This document shows, piece by piece, positions 8,566 to 17,195 of a stretch of DNA of 64,000 nucleotides. Within the stretch, counting starts at the first letter, position 1, and each line of letters starts with the position of its first letter. The stretch is taken from NCBI GenBank assembly GCA_021780815.1, contig JAJXYC010000015.1, forward strand, positions 461,796 to 525,795, given 5' to 3'. The translations under genes were made by a program, and so were the position numbers. This stretch comes from Bacteroidota bacterium (GTDB lineage Bacteria > Bacteroidota > Ignavibacteria > Kapaibacteriales > UBA2268). The notes under the pieces are model-generated. The model saw only the letters and a list, made by a program, of their open reading frames with translations. It was not told the DNA's origin and did no database searches.

Positions 8566-9150
8566 ATGAAAGATAATTATGAAATATTAAGTGACGAAGA
8601 ATTGTTTTCACTGCTTTCAGAAAGCAAAGAGGTGAGTCATATTGCTTTTTCTATACTTTATAATCGTTACTCGAAGATAATATACACTTATATCTATAAA
8701 TTTTTAGGGAAAAATAAGTTCTTTATTCAAGATATATATCAGGAAGCTTTTATTAGGTTATATAAATTAGCACTTACAAAGCAATTTCAAGATATAACTA
8801 TGAACAATTTCCATTCATATTTGTATCAAATAGTCAAAAATCTGTGTATAAGCTATCACAACAACAAAGAAAGGCAAGAAAAAATGAAAGAGGAACTGGA
8901 ACAAAGCAATCATATAAATACTTCAAATGAAGAAGAAACTTTGGAATTAGTGAGAGAAGCCGTTGCTAAATTGCCTTATAATTTACGTGAAATTTTTATT
9001 TTAAGCGAGTATGAAGGTCTTTCTTATGATACAATTGAAAAAATAACTGGTATTAAACAATCCAATATCAGAGTGAGAATATATCGTGCCCGCAAGTTAA
9101 TTAAAGAAATGGTTGTCAATATGAGAAAACAAATGAATAAAGTGAGTTGA
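8566..9150 (+). CDS. ECF-type RNA polymerase sigma factor
   Basis: 194 residues, the usual ECF length. Region 2 is SILYNRYSKIIYTYIYKFLG..IQDIYQEAFIRLYKL (about 25-65). Region 4 is LPYNLREIFILSEYEGLSYDTIEKITGI..IRVRIYRARKLI (about 135-185), a helix-turn-helix that would bind the -35 element. Neither region 1.1 nor region 3 is present. The next gene starts 3 bases after its stop and encodes a single-pass membrane protein, the classic arrangement of an ECF factor and its anti-sigma. The stimulus and regulon cannot be told from the sequence. Confidence 0.92.
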   Translation: MKDNYEILSDEELFSLLSESKEVSHIAFSILYNRYSKIIYTYIYKFLGKNKFFIQDIYQEAFIRLYKLALTKQFQDITMNNFHSYLYQIVKNLCISYHNNKERQEKMKEELEQSNHINTSNEEETLELVREAVAKLPYNLREIFILSEYEGLSYDTIEKITGIKQSNIRVRIYRARKLIKEMVVNMRKQMNKVS

Positions 9151-9153
9151 AAA

Positions 9154-10494
9154 ATGAATAAATCGGATTTAAATAAAACTGATAAATTGATTAATCAATT
9201 ATTTGATAAAGATATTAGTCCTCAAAAAAAGGAACATATATTAAAAGAACTTTCTCAATATCCTGAATATAAGAGTGAATTGGATATGTACAACGAGATT
9301 AACTCTGCTATTCAAAGCGATAAAGAAATCCTATCGCCTCCTATTGAATTTAAAAATGCAATATTTTCACAAATTCAATCTATATCAGAACAACATTTCA
9401 GTAAAGATCCAACTCATTATTCAAAATATATATTCTTTGGCGCCTTATTGTTGTTGTTTGTTTTTGTATCTTATTTTTCACTACATAACTTTTCAAATAA
9501 TTATCAAACGGTCAATAATCTAAGTAATTCAACAAATAAAACCGCCACACAAACAGAACAAAATCAAAAACAAAGATATACTCAATCTAATAGTTCTATA
9601 AACTCTAGTTCCGAGCATATTGAGGCAATTAATAACATATCTAATGATACAAAGTCTAATTCAAATAACTTTGAAGCAATAAAAAGTAATAACAATAAGA
9701 CATATACAAATCTATTAGATAATATTCAACCAAAAGCACGCAAAATCTCATCTAATGATGATATATCAAAAAATTTAAATGATATAAAGTCCGTAGATAG
9801 AGATATAGCGCCAACTCAAGGAATTACTTTTGAAAATACATCTATAACAGACAATAATCAAAATACAAATACTAAGGACAAGAGAACAAACAATATTTTA
9901 GCAATGAACAATATTGCCAGTTCCAACCCTTCAAGTAATAAATTTGCAATAATTAATAGTTTAAATAGCGGACTAAATGTATTCCGCCAATTCAACCCTT
10001 CTTATGAAAGTCCTAAATCATATATCTTAATTCAATATAGAGGTCTTTCAGCATTGTCAAATCCAGAAAAGAGTATTCAGCCAAACAATGCTTTTCTTGC
10101 AAATTATTGTTTAGGAATATTTTTAGAAACATTTAACGAACTATATTTTGGTGCAGAATTTGGCAATGAAACCTTTTCACAAATTTATTTAGACCAAAAC
10201 ACACAAATTAAATATGAACAAACTCCCAAAGTGTTTTATTTTGGAGTAGCAGGTAAATACAATTTAACAGACTATCATTTTATTGGAATTTATCCATCGG
10301 TACAACTCTTTGCAGGAAGTTCCTCGCTCGGTCCTGTATTTCGTTCTAATTTACTTTTGCAAAGCAATGCAATATCTAATAAATTCAGCATCTTTGCTGG
10401 AATTGAAGGTAGTACTGTCTTATATTCAAACCAAAATGTCTGGTATACTTCTAAAAAATTAAGTATAGTAGGAGGTCTTAACGTCAAACTCTAA
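9154..10494 (+). CDS. Putative anti-sigma/membrane partner with C-terminal beta-rich domain
   Basis: 446 residues. Residues 1-90 are charged and helical, as in cytoplasmic anti-sigma domains, with no Zn-binding HxxxCxxC. One transmembrane helix lies at about 92-110 (YIFFGALLLLFVFVSYF). A stretch of about 170 residues rich in Asn, Ser, Thr and Lys looks disordered. The last 150 or so residues (SYILIQYRGLSALS ... LSIVGGLNVKL) are beta-strand-like and resemble an outer-membrane barrel domain seen in Bacteroidota proteins. Translational coupling to the ECF gene supports a role in controlling it. An inner-membrane helix joined to a barrel-like end is odd: the tail may instead be a soluble periplasmic beta domain. 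The assignment is by context; no catalytic motif was seen. Confidence 0.65.
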   Translation: MNKSDLNKTDKLINQLFDKDISPQKKEHILKELSQYPEYKSELDMYNEINSAIQSDKEILSPPIEFKNAIFSQIQSISEQHFSKDPTHYSKYIFFGALLLLFVFVSYFSLHNFSNNYQTVNNLSNSTNKTATQTEQNQKQRYTQSNSSINSSSEHIEAINNISNDTKSNSNNFEAIKSNNNKTYTNLLDNIQPKARKISSNDDISKNLNDIKSVDRDIAPTQGITFENTSITDNNQNTNTKDKRTNNILAMNNIASSNPSSNKFAIINSLNSGLNVFRQFNPSYESPKSYILIQYRGLSALSNPEKSIQPNNAFLANYCLGIFLETFNELYFGAEFGNETFSQIYLDQNTQIKYEQTPKVFYFGVAGKYNLTDYHFIGIYPSVQLFAGSSSLGPVFRSNLLLQSNAISNKFSIFAGIEGSTVLYSNQNVWYTSKKLSIVGGLNVKL

Positions 10495-10522
10495 ATAATA
10501 TTTTTTATTTTTCACCTAATGT

Positions 10523-10557
10523 AAAACCCCAAGTTTGTAGAATTTTCTTGGGGTTTT
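10523..10557. terminator. Bidirectional intrinsic terminator
   Basis: A perfect 11-bp stem, AAAACCCCAAG / CTTGGGGTTTT, with a 13-nt loop, a T run on the + strand and an A run on its other side. It sits between the convergent ECF-partner gene and atpG and would end both transcripts. Confidence 0.88.
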
Positions 10558-10586
10558 TTATTTTAATTACAAATATACCTATAAAA

Positions 10587-11483
10587 TTAGATTTCTTTTA
10601 AAGCATTCGCTCCTGATACAATCTCAATAATTTCTCTTGTAATATTTGATTGTCGTATATTGTTGTAAATCAAATTCAAGGAGTTAATTAAATCACCTGC
10701 ATTTGTTGTTGCATTATCCATAGCAACTCTTCTTGCTGCCTGTTCAGAAGCATTTGATTCTAAAATTGAATACCAAAAAATTGAATCAATTAATTTAGGA
10801 ATTAAAGAATTAAGGATTAATTTTTTATCTGGTTCAAATATAAAATTAGTGTTATACTTATCTTTTTTAACTATTTCATTTTTTGTATCAGGTATAAAAG
10901 GCAAAAGTTGAGTTTTTGCAGGAATTTGCTTTAATATATTTAAAAATTTTACAGAATAAATCAGCACTAAATCATATTCACCTAAAATAAATCTGTTCTT
11001 AATTGGATCAATAATTGATTTGACAACAGGAAATTCAGGATTGTTTGTAATATTTGCAAATTCTTTAATTATTTGGATATTTTGCTTCTTAAAAAACGAA
11101 ATAGCTTTCTTCCCTATTGGCAAAACCGAAATATTAGCAGATGGATATTCAGCAGGTAGTTGTTCAGAAATTGCCAAATTAGCTTCACGTAACAAGTTAG
11201 TGTTAAAACTACCACACATACCTTTATCAGCAGAAATCACAATCACAGCAATATTTTTAATATATTCGTGTTTTTCAAGAAATGGATGCACAAATTCTCC
11301 CCCTAATGAATCAATTATAGTGCTAATTGAGGAAGAAAGTTTAGAAAAATAAGGGCGAGAATCTTCAACCATATTTTGAGCTTTCCGCAATTTTGCAGTT
11401 GCAACCATTTTCATTGCTTGCGTTATTTTTTGAATGCTTTTAACTGAGTTTACTCTGCTTCTTATATCTCTTAATGTTGCCAT
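10587..11483 (-). CDS. atpG: ATP synthase F1 subunit gamma
   Basis: 298 residues, the usual length. The N-terminal rotor helix MATLRDIRSRVNSVKSIQKITQAMKMVATAKL and the C-terminal helix MDNATTNAGDLINSLNLIYNNIRQSNITREIIEIVSGANAL are both strongly conserved. Gamma is the central shaft that couples c-ring rotation to conformational change in the alpha3-beta3 head. It is the last gene of the atp cluster and follows hldD by 18 bases instead of following atpA directly. A strong terminator lies just beyond it. Confidence 0.97.
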   Translation of the reverse strand: MATLRDIRSRVNSVKSIQKITQAMKMVATAKLRKAQNMVEDSRPYFSKLSSSISTIIDSLGGEFVHPFLEKHEYIKNIAVIVISADKGMCGSFNTNLLREANLAISEQLPAEYPSANISVLPIGKKAISFFKKQNIQIIKEFANITNNPEFPVVKSIIDPIKNRFILGEYDLVLIYSVKFLNILKQIPAKTQLLPFIPDTKNEIVKKDKYNTNFIFEPDKKLILNSLIPKLIDSIFWYSILESNASEQAARRVAMDNATTNAGDLINSLNLIYNNIRQSNITREIIEIVSGANALKEI

Positions 11484-11501
11484 TTAATCGACCTTGTTAA
11501 A

Positions 11502-12461
11502 TTAAAAATAAATATTATCTTGTAGCAAATGATTATTAATATAATCATCAACACTTTCTTCAAGAGAAGAAAACTGATAATCAACTCCTGAGATCTTTAG
11601 TTTTTGCATATCAGCTTGTGTAAAATATTGATATTGTTTTTTAATATCATCAGGCATTTCAATATATTTAATATTAACAGACAATTTTAAAGATTGAAAT
11701 ACAGCAGTTGCTAGCTGCTTCCAAGTATGTGCAACTCCTGTTCCTAAGTTAAATATCCCTGATATTCTTTTATCAAATAGTTGCCAAACTACTTCAACAA
11801 CATCTTTTACATAAATAAAATCACGTAATTGCTCGCCATCTGCATATTTTGAATTATACGATTTAAAAAGAGAGATTGTTCCCGTATCCAAAGCTTGATG
11901 GAAGCTTTTAAATACCATACTTGCCATATTTTCTTTATGGTATTCATTAGGTCCAAACACATTAAAGAATTTGATACCTGTTATTTGAGATTCAAATTTA
12001 TGATTTAAAACCCACAAATCAAACAAGTGCTTGGAAAAGCCGTAACCATTAAGAGGACGTAAAGAATGGAATGTATCATCATTATATCCATCTTCTCCAT
12101 TACCGTAAGTTGCCGCACTACTAGCATAAATAAAAGGAATAGATTTGCTTATTGCAAATTCAGCTAATTTAATACTATAATGGTAATTATTCCTCATTAA
12201 ATAATCAATATCTTTTTCAGTTGTTGAAGAGCAAGCTCCTAAATGGAAAATGGCTTCAATATCTTTGTCCGCAAATTTGTTTAAATTATCAATAAATTCT
12301 TGCTTTTGAATATAATTAGAAAAGTTTTTACCGACAAGGTTTTTCCATTTTGAACTTGTTGACAAATTATCTACGACAAGAATATCATTATATCCTTTCT
12401 TGTTAAGATATTTTAAAAAGCATGAGCCAATAAATCCAGCACCACCGGTAAGTATAATCAT
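11502..12461 (-). CDS. hldD: ADP-glyceromanno-heptose 6-epimerase, inside the atp operon
   Basis: 319 residues of the extended short-chain dehydrogenase family. The NAD(P)-binding motif LTGGAGFIGSC is at the N-terminus. The Ser of YASSAATYGNGEDGY and the Y140-x3-K144 pair (YGFSK) form the active site. DNLS..SKWKNLVGKNFSNYI and FNVFGPNEYHKENMASMVFK match the HldD subfamily. It epimerises ADP-D-glycero-manno-heptose to the L,D form for LPS inner core. It starts 4 bases after atpA ends and stops 18 bases before atpG, so it must be transcribed with the ATP synthase genes unless an internal promoter exists. A GT9 heptosyltransferase-like gene lies at 6012-7013. Confidence 0.92.
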   Translation of the reverse strand: MIILTGGAGFIGSCFLKYLNKKGYNDILVVDNLSTSSKWKNLVGKNFSNYIQKQEFIDNLNKFADKDIEAIFHLGACSSTTEKDIDYLMRNNYHYSIKLAEFAISKSIPFIYASSAATYGNGEDGYNDDTFHSLRPLNGYGFSKHLFDLWVLNHKFESQITGIKFFNVFGPNEYHKENMASMVFKSFHQALDTGTISLFKSYNSKYADGEQLRDFIYVKDVVEVVWQLFDKRISGIFNLGTGVAHTWKQLATAVFQSLKLSVNIKYIEMPDDIKKQYQYFTQADMQKLKISGVDYQFSSLEESVDDYINNHLLQDNIYF

Positions 12462-12465
12462 TCCC

Positions 12466-14010
12466 TTAATTATTTATAGTTTTAAAAAATGAATCGCACA
12501 CTTCTTTCAATTCTTTTTCAAGAGAATCTGAAATTTGTTTCTCTTTTAAAATAGTCTTCAATATATTTTTATTTTGAGACTTCATAAACTCTAAGAATGC
12601 AGATTCGGTTTTACGCACTTTATTAATATCTAAATTATCAAAATAACCATTAGTAGCCGCATAAAATACAGCAATTTGTTGTTCTACAGGAATAGGTTGC
12701 AAAGTAGGCTGTTTTAAAATTTCAGTGATTACATAACCCCTACGAAGTCTTTGCTGAGTAGATTTATCTAAATCAGAGCCAAATTTAGCGAAAGATTCAA
12801 GTTCTCTAAACATAGCATGCTCGATTTTCAATTTACCAGCAATTTTCTTCATTGCTTTGATTTGAGCATTACCCCCTACACGAGATACAGAAATACCTAC
12901 GTTCATAGCAGGGCGGATACCAGCATTAAATAAATTAGGTTCTAGATAAATTTGACCATCAGTAATAGAAATAACATTAGTTGGGATATAAGCAGAAACA
13001 TCACCTGCTTGAGTTTCAATTACAGGAAGAGCCGTAAGCGAACCACCTTTTAATTCATTTGATAATTTAGCAGCTCTTTCGAGCAATCTGCTATGCAAAT
13101 AGAAAATATCACCTGGATAGGCTTCACGTCCAGGAGGACGACGCAATAAAAGAGACACTTGACGATAAGCAGCGGCATGTTTCGATAAATCATCGTAAAT
13201 AACAAGAGCATGCATACCATTATCTCTAAAATATTCACCCATTGAGCAACCGCAATAAGGAGCTAAAAATTGTAATGGAGCTGGGTCGGAAGCATTGGCG
13301 GCTACAACAATGGTATAATCCATTGCACCTTGTTCTTGTAAAGTTTGTACAATTTGAGCAACCGTTGATGCCTTTTGACCTATTGCAACATAAATACAGT
13401 AAACTTCGTCAATCCCATTTTCTTTTGCCTCAGATGTATGAGTATATTTTTGATTTACAATTGCATCAATTGCTACTGACGTTTTACCTGTTTGTCTATC
13501 GCCAATAATTAATTCTCTTTGACCACGACCAATTGGTATCATTGCATCAATTGCTTTAATACCTGTTTGTAATGGTTCTTTCACAGGTTGTCTGAAAATA
13601 ACGCCTGGTGCTTTGCGCTCAATAGGATAGTAATCCTTATATTCAATTTTACCTTTTCCGTCAATTGGCTCACCTAAAGGATTAACTACTCTGCCAAGTA
13701 AATTCATCCCAACAGGAACTGATGCGATACGTCCAGTTCTTTTAACCGTATCGCCTTCTTTTACAAGGTTTTCTTCGCCAAACAAAATAACTCCAACACT
13801 ATCTTCTTCCAAATTCAAAGTCATTCCTACCACATCATTCGGAAACTCAACAAGTTCAGATGCCATCACTTTTTGCATACCATAAACTTGTGCAACACCA
13901 TCACCAATTTGTAGAACTGTGCCTATTTCATAAATATCTGATTCACTTTCATATCCTGATATTTGTCGCCTTATTATTGAAGATATTTCTTCCGGTTTTA
14001 ATTCGTACAT
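12466..14010 (-). CDS. atpA: ATP synthase F1 subunit alpha
   Basis: 514 residues. Walker [16 protein letters not shown] (GDRQTGKT at 170-177), the [17 protein letters not shown] Walker B region, and the family signature [14 protein letters not shown] are all present. Alpha forms the non-catalytic nucleotide sites of the F1 head. The gene follows atpH by 40 bases. The catalytic partner beta (atpD) is not in the window. The + strand ORF at 13242-13508 and minus ORF at 13050-13238 are shadows. Confidence 0.98.
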   Translation of the reverse strand: MYELKPEEISSIIRRQISGYESESDIYEIGTVLQIGDGVAQVYGMQKVMASELVEFPNDVVGMTLNLEEDSVGVILFGEENLVKEGDTVKRTGRIASVPVGMNLLGRVVNPLGEPIDGKGKIEYKDYYPIERKAPGVIFRQPVKEPLQTGIKAIDAMIPIGRGQRELIIGDRQTGKTSVAIDAIVNQKYTHTSEAKENGIDEVYCIYVAIGQKASTVAQIVQTLQEQGAMDYTIVVAANASDPAPLQFLAPYCGCSMGEYFRDNGMHALVIYDDLSKHAAAYRQVSLLLRRPPGREAYPGDIFYLHSRLLERAAKLSNELKGGSLTALPVIETQAGDVSAYIPTNVISITDGQIYLEPNLFNAGIRPAMNVGISVSRVGGNAQIKAMKKIAGKLKIEHAMFRELESFAKFGSDLDKSTQQRLRRGYVITEILKQPTLQPIPVEQQIAVFYAATNGYFDNLDINKVRKTESAFLEFMKSQNKNILKTILKEKQISDSLEKELKEVCDSFFKTINN

Positions 14011-14050
14011 TTTATACCTAATTTTTTATTTTCTATTTAAGTTTTGATTT

Positions 14051-14587
14051 TTAATTTGCAATTTCATCAAACAAATCAGATAATTGCTTTTTTATTGATG
14101 CATCAAAAAAGAAATCGGCAAATTTTATTTGCACACCACCAATTATTGCTGCATCTTGTTTAAATTCTGGTAAAATTGTCTTGCCTGTCAATTGATTTAC
14201 TTTACCAACTATCGCTTCTTTCAATAATTGTGAAAGTTCTTTAGCTGTTGAAATTTGCACTTCAAGTAAATTATTCAATTCGTTATATTGTTCTTTATAA
14301 CTTATAATTATTGCTTTGATATGTGCTTCTCTGCCTTTTTTAATCAACAATTCCATAAATTTAAAAGTTAAATCTGAAACTTTATCTTTTAAAATTTCAT
14401 TAAATATTGCTAATTTTTTTGATGGTCTAATAACTGGACTTTGTGTTAACAAATAAAAATCTTTTGAAGTATTCAAAAGACCTGATATATTTTCTAATTC
14501 ATCAAGAACTATTTTTGTAGAATCAAATTCTTTTGCAATATTCAACAAAGCTTTTGCGTAGCGACTTGCAACTTTATCATTTACCAT
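14051..14587 (-). CDS. atpH: ATP synthase F1 subunit delta
   Basis: 178 residues, the normal length for OSCP/delta. The start VASRYAKALLNIAKEF and the C-terminal ILPEFKQDAAIIGGVQIKFADFFFDASIKKQLSDL match the family signature. Delta ties the F1 head to the peripheral stalk made by subunit b. It is 5 bases from atpF upstream and 40 bases from atpA downstream. Confidence 0.95.
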   Translation of the reverse strand: MVNDKVASRYAKALLNIAKEFDSTKIVLDELENISGLLNTSKDFYLLTQSPVIRPSKKLAIFNEILKDKVSDLTFKFMELLIKKGREAHIKAIIISYKEQYNELNNLLEVQISTAKELSQLLKEAIVGKVNQLTGKTILPEFKQDAAIIGGVQIKFADFFFDASIKKQLSDLFDEIAN

Positions 14588-14592
14588 ATTAT

Positions 14593-15087
14593 TTAATTTT
14601 TAGATAAATTTTCAATATACTTATTAATGAGTTCGTAATCTTTTTCTTTTTCTAACTTTTCGTTAATAATTTTTTCAGTAGCATCAACAACAAGACCTGC
14701 AATTTCATATTTAATCTGTTTAAAAGCGGCTTCTTGCGCAAGAGTAATTTCTTTTACCGCATTTTCCATTTTTTCTTGTCTTAATTTTTCAGCTTCTTCT
14801 TTCGCTTCATTAATGATTGCATTAGATTGTTCTCTGCCTTTTTGAATAATTGTCAAAACTTCTTTGGAAGCTTCATTTAACTTATTTTGTGCTTCTTGAA
14901 GTAATTTTTGTGCATTCTCTGTTGCGGCTTCAGCACTTTTGATAGAATTTTGAATACCATCTTCTCTTGCTTTTAAAGCATTCATCATAGGTTTAAAGCC
15001 AAATTTAAGGAGTAGAAAGAGAAAGATTAAAAAATTAATCATCGTCCAAATTAATAGTCCAGGATCAACTGATAATAATTTTTCCAT
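14593..15087 (-). CDS. atpF: ATP synthase F0 subunit b
   Basis: 164 residues. One membrane helix (LLIWTMINFLIFLFLLLKFGF) near the N-terminus is followed by a long charged amphipathic helix (about 35-150, rich in Ala, Glu, Lys and Gln). This is the peripheral stalk that holds F1 against rotation. It is separated from atpE by 115 bases that contain a hairpin, the widest gap inside the atp genes. Confidence 0.95.
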   Translation of the reverse strand: MEKLLSVDPGLLIWTMINFLIFLFLLLKFGFKPMMNALKAREDGIQNSIKSAEAATENAQKLLQEAQNKLNEASKEVLTIIQKGREQSNAIINEAKEEAEKLRQEKMENAVKEITLAQEAAFKQIKYEIAGLVVDATEKIINEKLEKEKDYELINKYIENLSKN

Positions 15088-15138
15088 AATTTTTATATTT
15101 AAAGTTTATTTTTATATTTAAATTTTCATTTTAAACTT

Positions 15139-15173
15139 CCTGTTGCGAAAGAAGAAACCTCCTCCACAACAGG
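15139..15173 (-). promoter_or_regulatory. Hairpin between atpE and atpF
   Basis: Inverted repeat CCTGTTG / CAACAGG (7 bp) with a 21-nt loop. On the transcript the loop contains GGAGGAGG, a Shine-Dalgarno-like run with no start codon nearby. It lies in the 115-base gap after the c-subunit gene. It could stabilise or attenuate the mRNA so that more c than b is made, or block an unused ribosome site. The function is inferred. Confidence 0.4.
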
Positions 15174-15202
15174 TAAAAGTAATCGATTAACAAAGTAAAA
15201 AA

Positions 15203-15430
15203 CTATTTAATAGCTAACAACAAACTGATAACTTCAGCAAACAAAGCCACACCTTCGATAAGAGCGGCAGCAATAATCATCATAGTTTGCAATTTACCTG
15301 ATGCTTCTGGTTGACGTCCAGCAGATTCTAATGCGGAAGCAGCTAATTTACCAATACCAACACCTGCACCAATAACTGACATACCAGCGCCTAAACCTGC
15401 GGCTAAAAATGCTAATGCTTTTGGATCCAT
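15203..15430 (-). CDS. atpE: ATP synthase F0 subunit c
   Basis: 75 residues, two membrane helices joined by the polar loop SAGRQPEA. Helix 1 is Gly-rich (GLGAGMSVIGAGVGIGKLA). Helix 2 holds the ion-carrying carboxylate E59 in ALIEGVALFAEV. The residues that mark Na+-binding rings (a Gln in helix 1 opposite the Glu, and Ser/Thr just after it) are absent: position 26 is Ile and Gly follows E59. A proton-driven ring is therefore expected. It is preceded 37 bases upstream by atpB. Confidence 0.97.
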   Translation of the reverse strand: MDPKALAFLAAGLGAGMSVIGAGVGIGKLAASALESAGRQPEASGKLQTMMIIAAALIEGVALFAEVISLLLAIK

Positions 15431-15467
15431 TTTAAACTCCTAATATATTTATAAAAAAATTTTAAAA

Positions 15468-16517
15468 TTAATGTTCTAAACTATGTTCCGCTGTTGTTAA
15501 GCCTACAAATACAGCAGTTAAAATTGTAAAAACATAAGCTTGTATAAATGCAACTAATAGCTCTAATGTATATATAAATAGAGAAAAACCAATTGAAATG
15601 GGGACAATTGCAAAAGTATGCAACATAAAAATTAAGCCAAGCAAACTAAAAATAATCACGTGTCCTGCCGTCATATTTGCAAAAAGACGAATAGTCAATG
15701 CAAAAGGTTTAGTAAACATTGACAAGATTTCAATTGGAATCATTATAATCCAAATACCCCAAGGTGCTCCTCCTGTAAGTTCTTTTAACCAATGTGAAAA
15801 ACCTACATGAAATATTGCACTTCCATTAATTACAAAATACGCTATTATTGATAATCCCGCCGTTACAGCTAAATTGCCTGTTGCCGAATGCCCACCAGGA
15901 ATTAAGCCAAATAAATTCATTACTAATATAAAAAAGAATAAAGCAACAAAATATGGACTTAAAACATCTGCCAATCGTTTACTTGATATATTTGGTCTGA
16001 CAATTTCATCACGAATATAAAGAACTAACACTTCAAGCATATTTTGCAAGCCCTTCGGTGCTGTCTTTGGTTGCTTTTTATACTTCTTTGCTGATGTAAT
16101 AAATGCAAATAACAACAATAAAATAGATAGCCATTGGAACATCACTAGTGCTGTTATTGACATATCTAATTTTGGAGGTTGTTGTGTATCTTTTCTTACA
16201 ATTTGATGATGTATTTCAGTAAACGTTCCCTCCGCCATCATTGATTTCATAGATGGATATAGGTATAATTGTTTGTCGTATAAAATTACAGGCAAATCTA
16301 TATGAAAAACATTAAAAAAATTGTAACTATGGTGGTCAAGCAAATGTTCTTGCAAAATATCGGAAATTACGTTCCCTTCTTCTTGTTTGGCTTCGCTATG
16401 GCTTTGAGTTGTATCTTTTAAATTTACAGATTTTGTTTGTGTTATCTGTAAATTGGAACTCTGTGCCTGCGCTATTCCTACATTTTGCTGAGTTTTTACT
16501 TCGGATAAATTTGACAT
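15468..16517 (-). CDS. atpB: ATP synthase F0 subunit a (long N-terminus)
   Basis: 349 residues, longer than the usual 240-270. The C-terminal half carries the proton-channel helices, with the essential Arg in FALTIRLFANMTAGHVI and the HSLEH end. The first 115 or so residues before the first membrane helix (SITALVMFQWLSILLLLFAFI) are extra. They include a Gln/Ser-rich stretch and a segment NFFNVFHIDLPVILYDKQLYLYPSMKSMM. Extended N-termini are known for subunit a in Bacteroidota and Chlorobi, but no signal peptide is seen here. The distal Met (M1, SNLSEVKTQQ) is the only good start in the frame before the conserved part. Confidence 0.95.
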   Translation of the reverse strand: MSNLSEVKTQQNVGIAQAQSSNLQITQTKSVNLKDTTQSHSEAKQEEGNVISDILQEHLLDHHSYNFFNVFHIDLPVILYDKQLYLYPSMKSMMAEGTFTEIHHQIVRKDTQQPPKLDMSITALVMFQWLSILLLLFAFITSAKKYKKQPKTAPKGLQNMLEVLVLYIRDEIVRPNISSKRLADVLSPYFVALFFFILVMNLFGLIPGGHSATGNLAVTAGLSIIAYFVINGSAIFHVGFSHWLKELTGGAPWGIWIIMIPIEILSMFTKPFALTIRLFANMTAGHVIIFSLLGLIFMLHTFAIVPISIGFSLFIYTLELLVAFIQAYVFTILTAVFVGLTTAEHSLEH

Positions 16518-16581
16518 AAGTTTTGTAATTAAAATATTTACAAACTTAATGAATTTTTATAATTAAACAAAATTTCTAATC

Positions 16582-16869
16582 TCATTTTTTTCGAAATTTA
16601 TTAATAAACAATACTTCTCCAATTATTTCACAAAAAAAGAAAATTGAAAGACTTATAACAAAAGTGGGATTCTGAATTTTATAAAAATAATTTGCAATAA
16701 TTAGTAAACTGAAAAGCAAAATTGCTTTAATCACTACTTTTGCTCCAATATTTTTTATTAACTTATTCCAATCAGTAATTTGCAACTTTCTAAAAAAAAA
16801 CAAAAAAGAAAGGAATATAATACCATTTATTAATAAAGCAATTACAAAAGATAAAAAATCAAATTTCAA
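16582..16869 (-). CDS. Small membrane protein in the AtpI position
   Basis: 95 residues with three or four hydrophobic helices (LSFVIALLINGIIFLSFLFFF, VVIKAILLFSLLIIANYFY, PTFVISLSIFFFCEIIGEVLFI) and a basic end. Position between atpZ and atpB, size and topology match AtpI/UncI, the small protein that helps assemble the c-ring. The sequence itself is too divergent for me to confirm the family, so this call rests on context. It starts 35 bases after atpZ and ends 64 bases before atpB. Confidence 0.65.
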   Translation of the reverse strand: MKFDFLSFVIALLINGIIFLSFLFFFRKLQITDWNKLIKNIGAKVVIKAILLFSLLIIANYFYKIQNPTFVISLSIFFFCEIIGEVLFINKFRKK

Positions 16870-16904
16870 GATATTAAAATATTATTTAGAGATGAATAGA
16901 CAAA

Positions 16905-17186
16905 TTATTTATTATCATTATTTAATTTTCTAATTATTTTCCAAAAGTTGTAAACTCCGACAATAATCCCAACAATAAGAAGAATTACAGTCCAACGTGC
17001 ACCTGTATTATTATCTACATCTAACCAATGACCAAAAAGCACTCCAAGAATAATTGGAATTACCAATTCAGATCCTAAATTTAAGGCTGGACCTGACGCT
17101 TTTAGTAAAGATTCTTCTTTATTCTTAGGATTGTTTTTATCTTTATCATTCTTTTTATTATCTTCTTTTGTCATACATTTAAACAC
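16905..17186 (-). CDS. atpZ: AtpZ/AtpI family protein
   Basis: 93 residues. A highly charged Lys/Asp/Asn-rich N-terminus of about 30 residues is followed by two membrane helices (ELVIPIILGVLFGHWLD and WTVILLIVGIIVGVYNFWKII). The GHWLD turn and the pairing of helices match the AtpZ family (ATPase_gene1, PF09527), found at the head of bacterial atp operons and linked to Mg2+/Ca2+ handling or F0 assembly. It opens the ATP synthase part of the cluster, 9 bases after the CBM9-like gene. Confidence 0.8.
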   Translation of the reverse strand: MFKCMTKEDNKKNDKDKNNPKNKEESLLKASGPALNLGSELVIPIILGVLFGHWLDVDNNTGARWTVILLIVGIIVGVYNFWKIIRKLNNDNK

Positions 17187-17195
17187 TAAAATTGG

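Noticed and set aside
9534-9990. Asn/Ser-rich region of the ECF partner as a frameshift or pseudogene
   Set aside because: The frame stays open on both sides, codon use matches its neighbours, and low-complexity spacers are common in such membrane partners.
13242-13508. 88-aa + strand ORF inside atpA
   Set aside because: Antisense to conserved atpA coding sequence, with biased Leu/Gln composition; a shadow.
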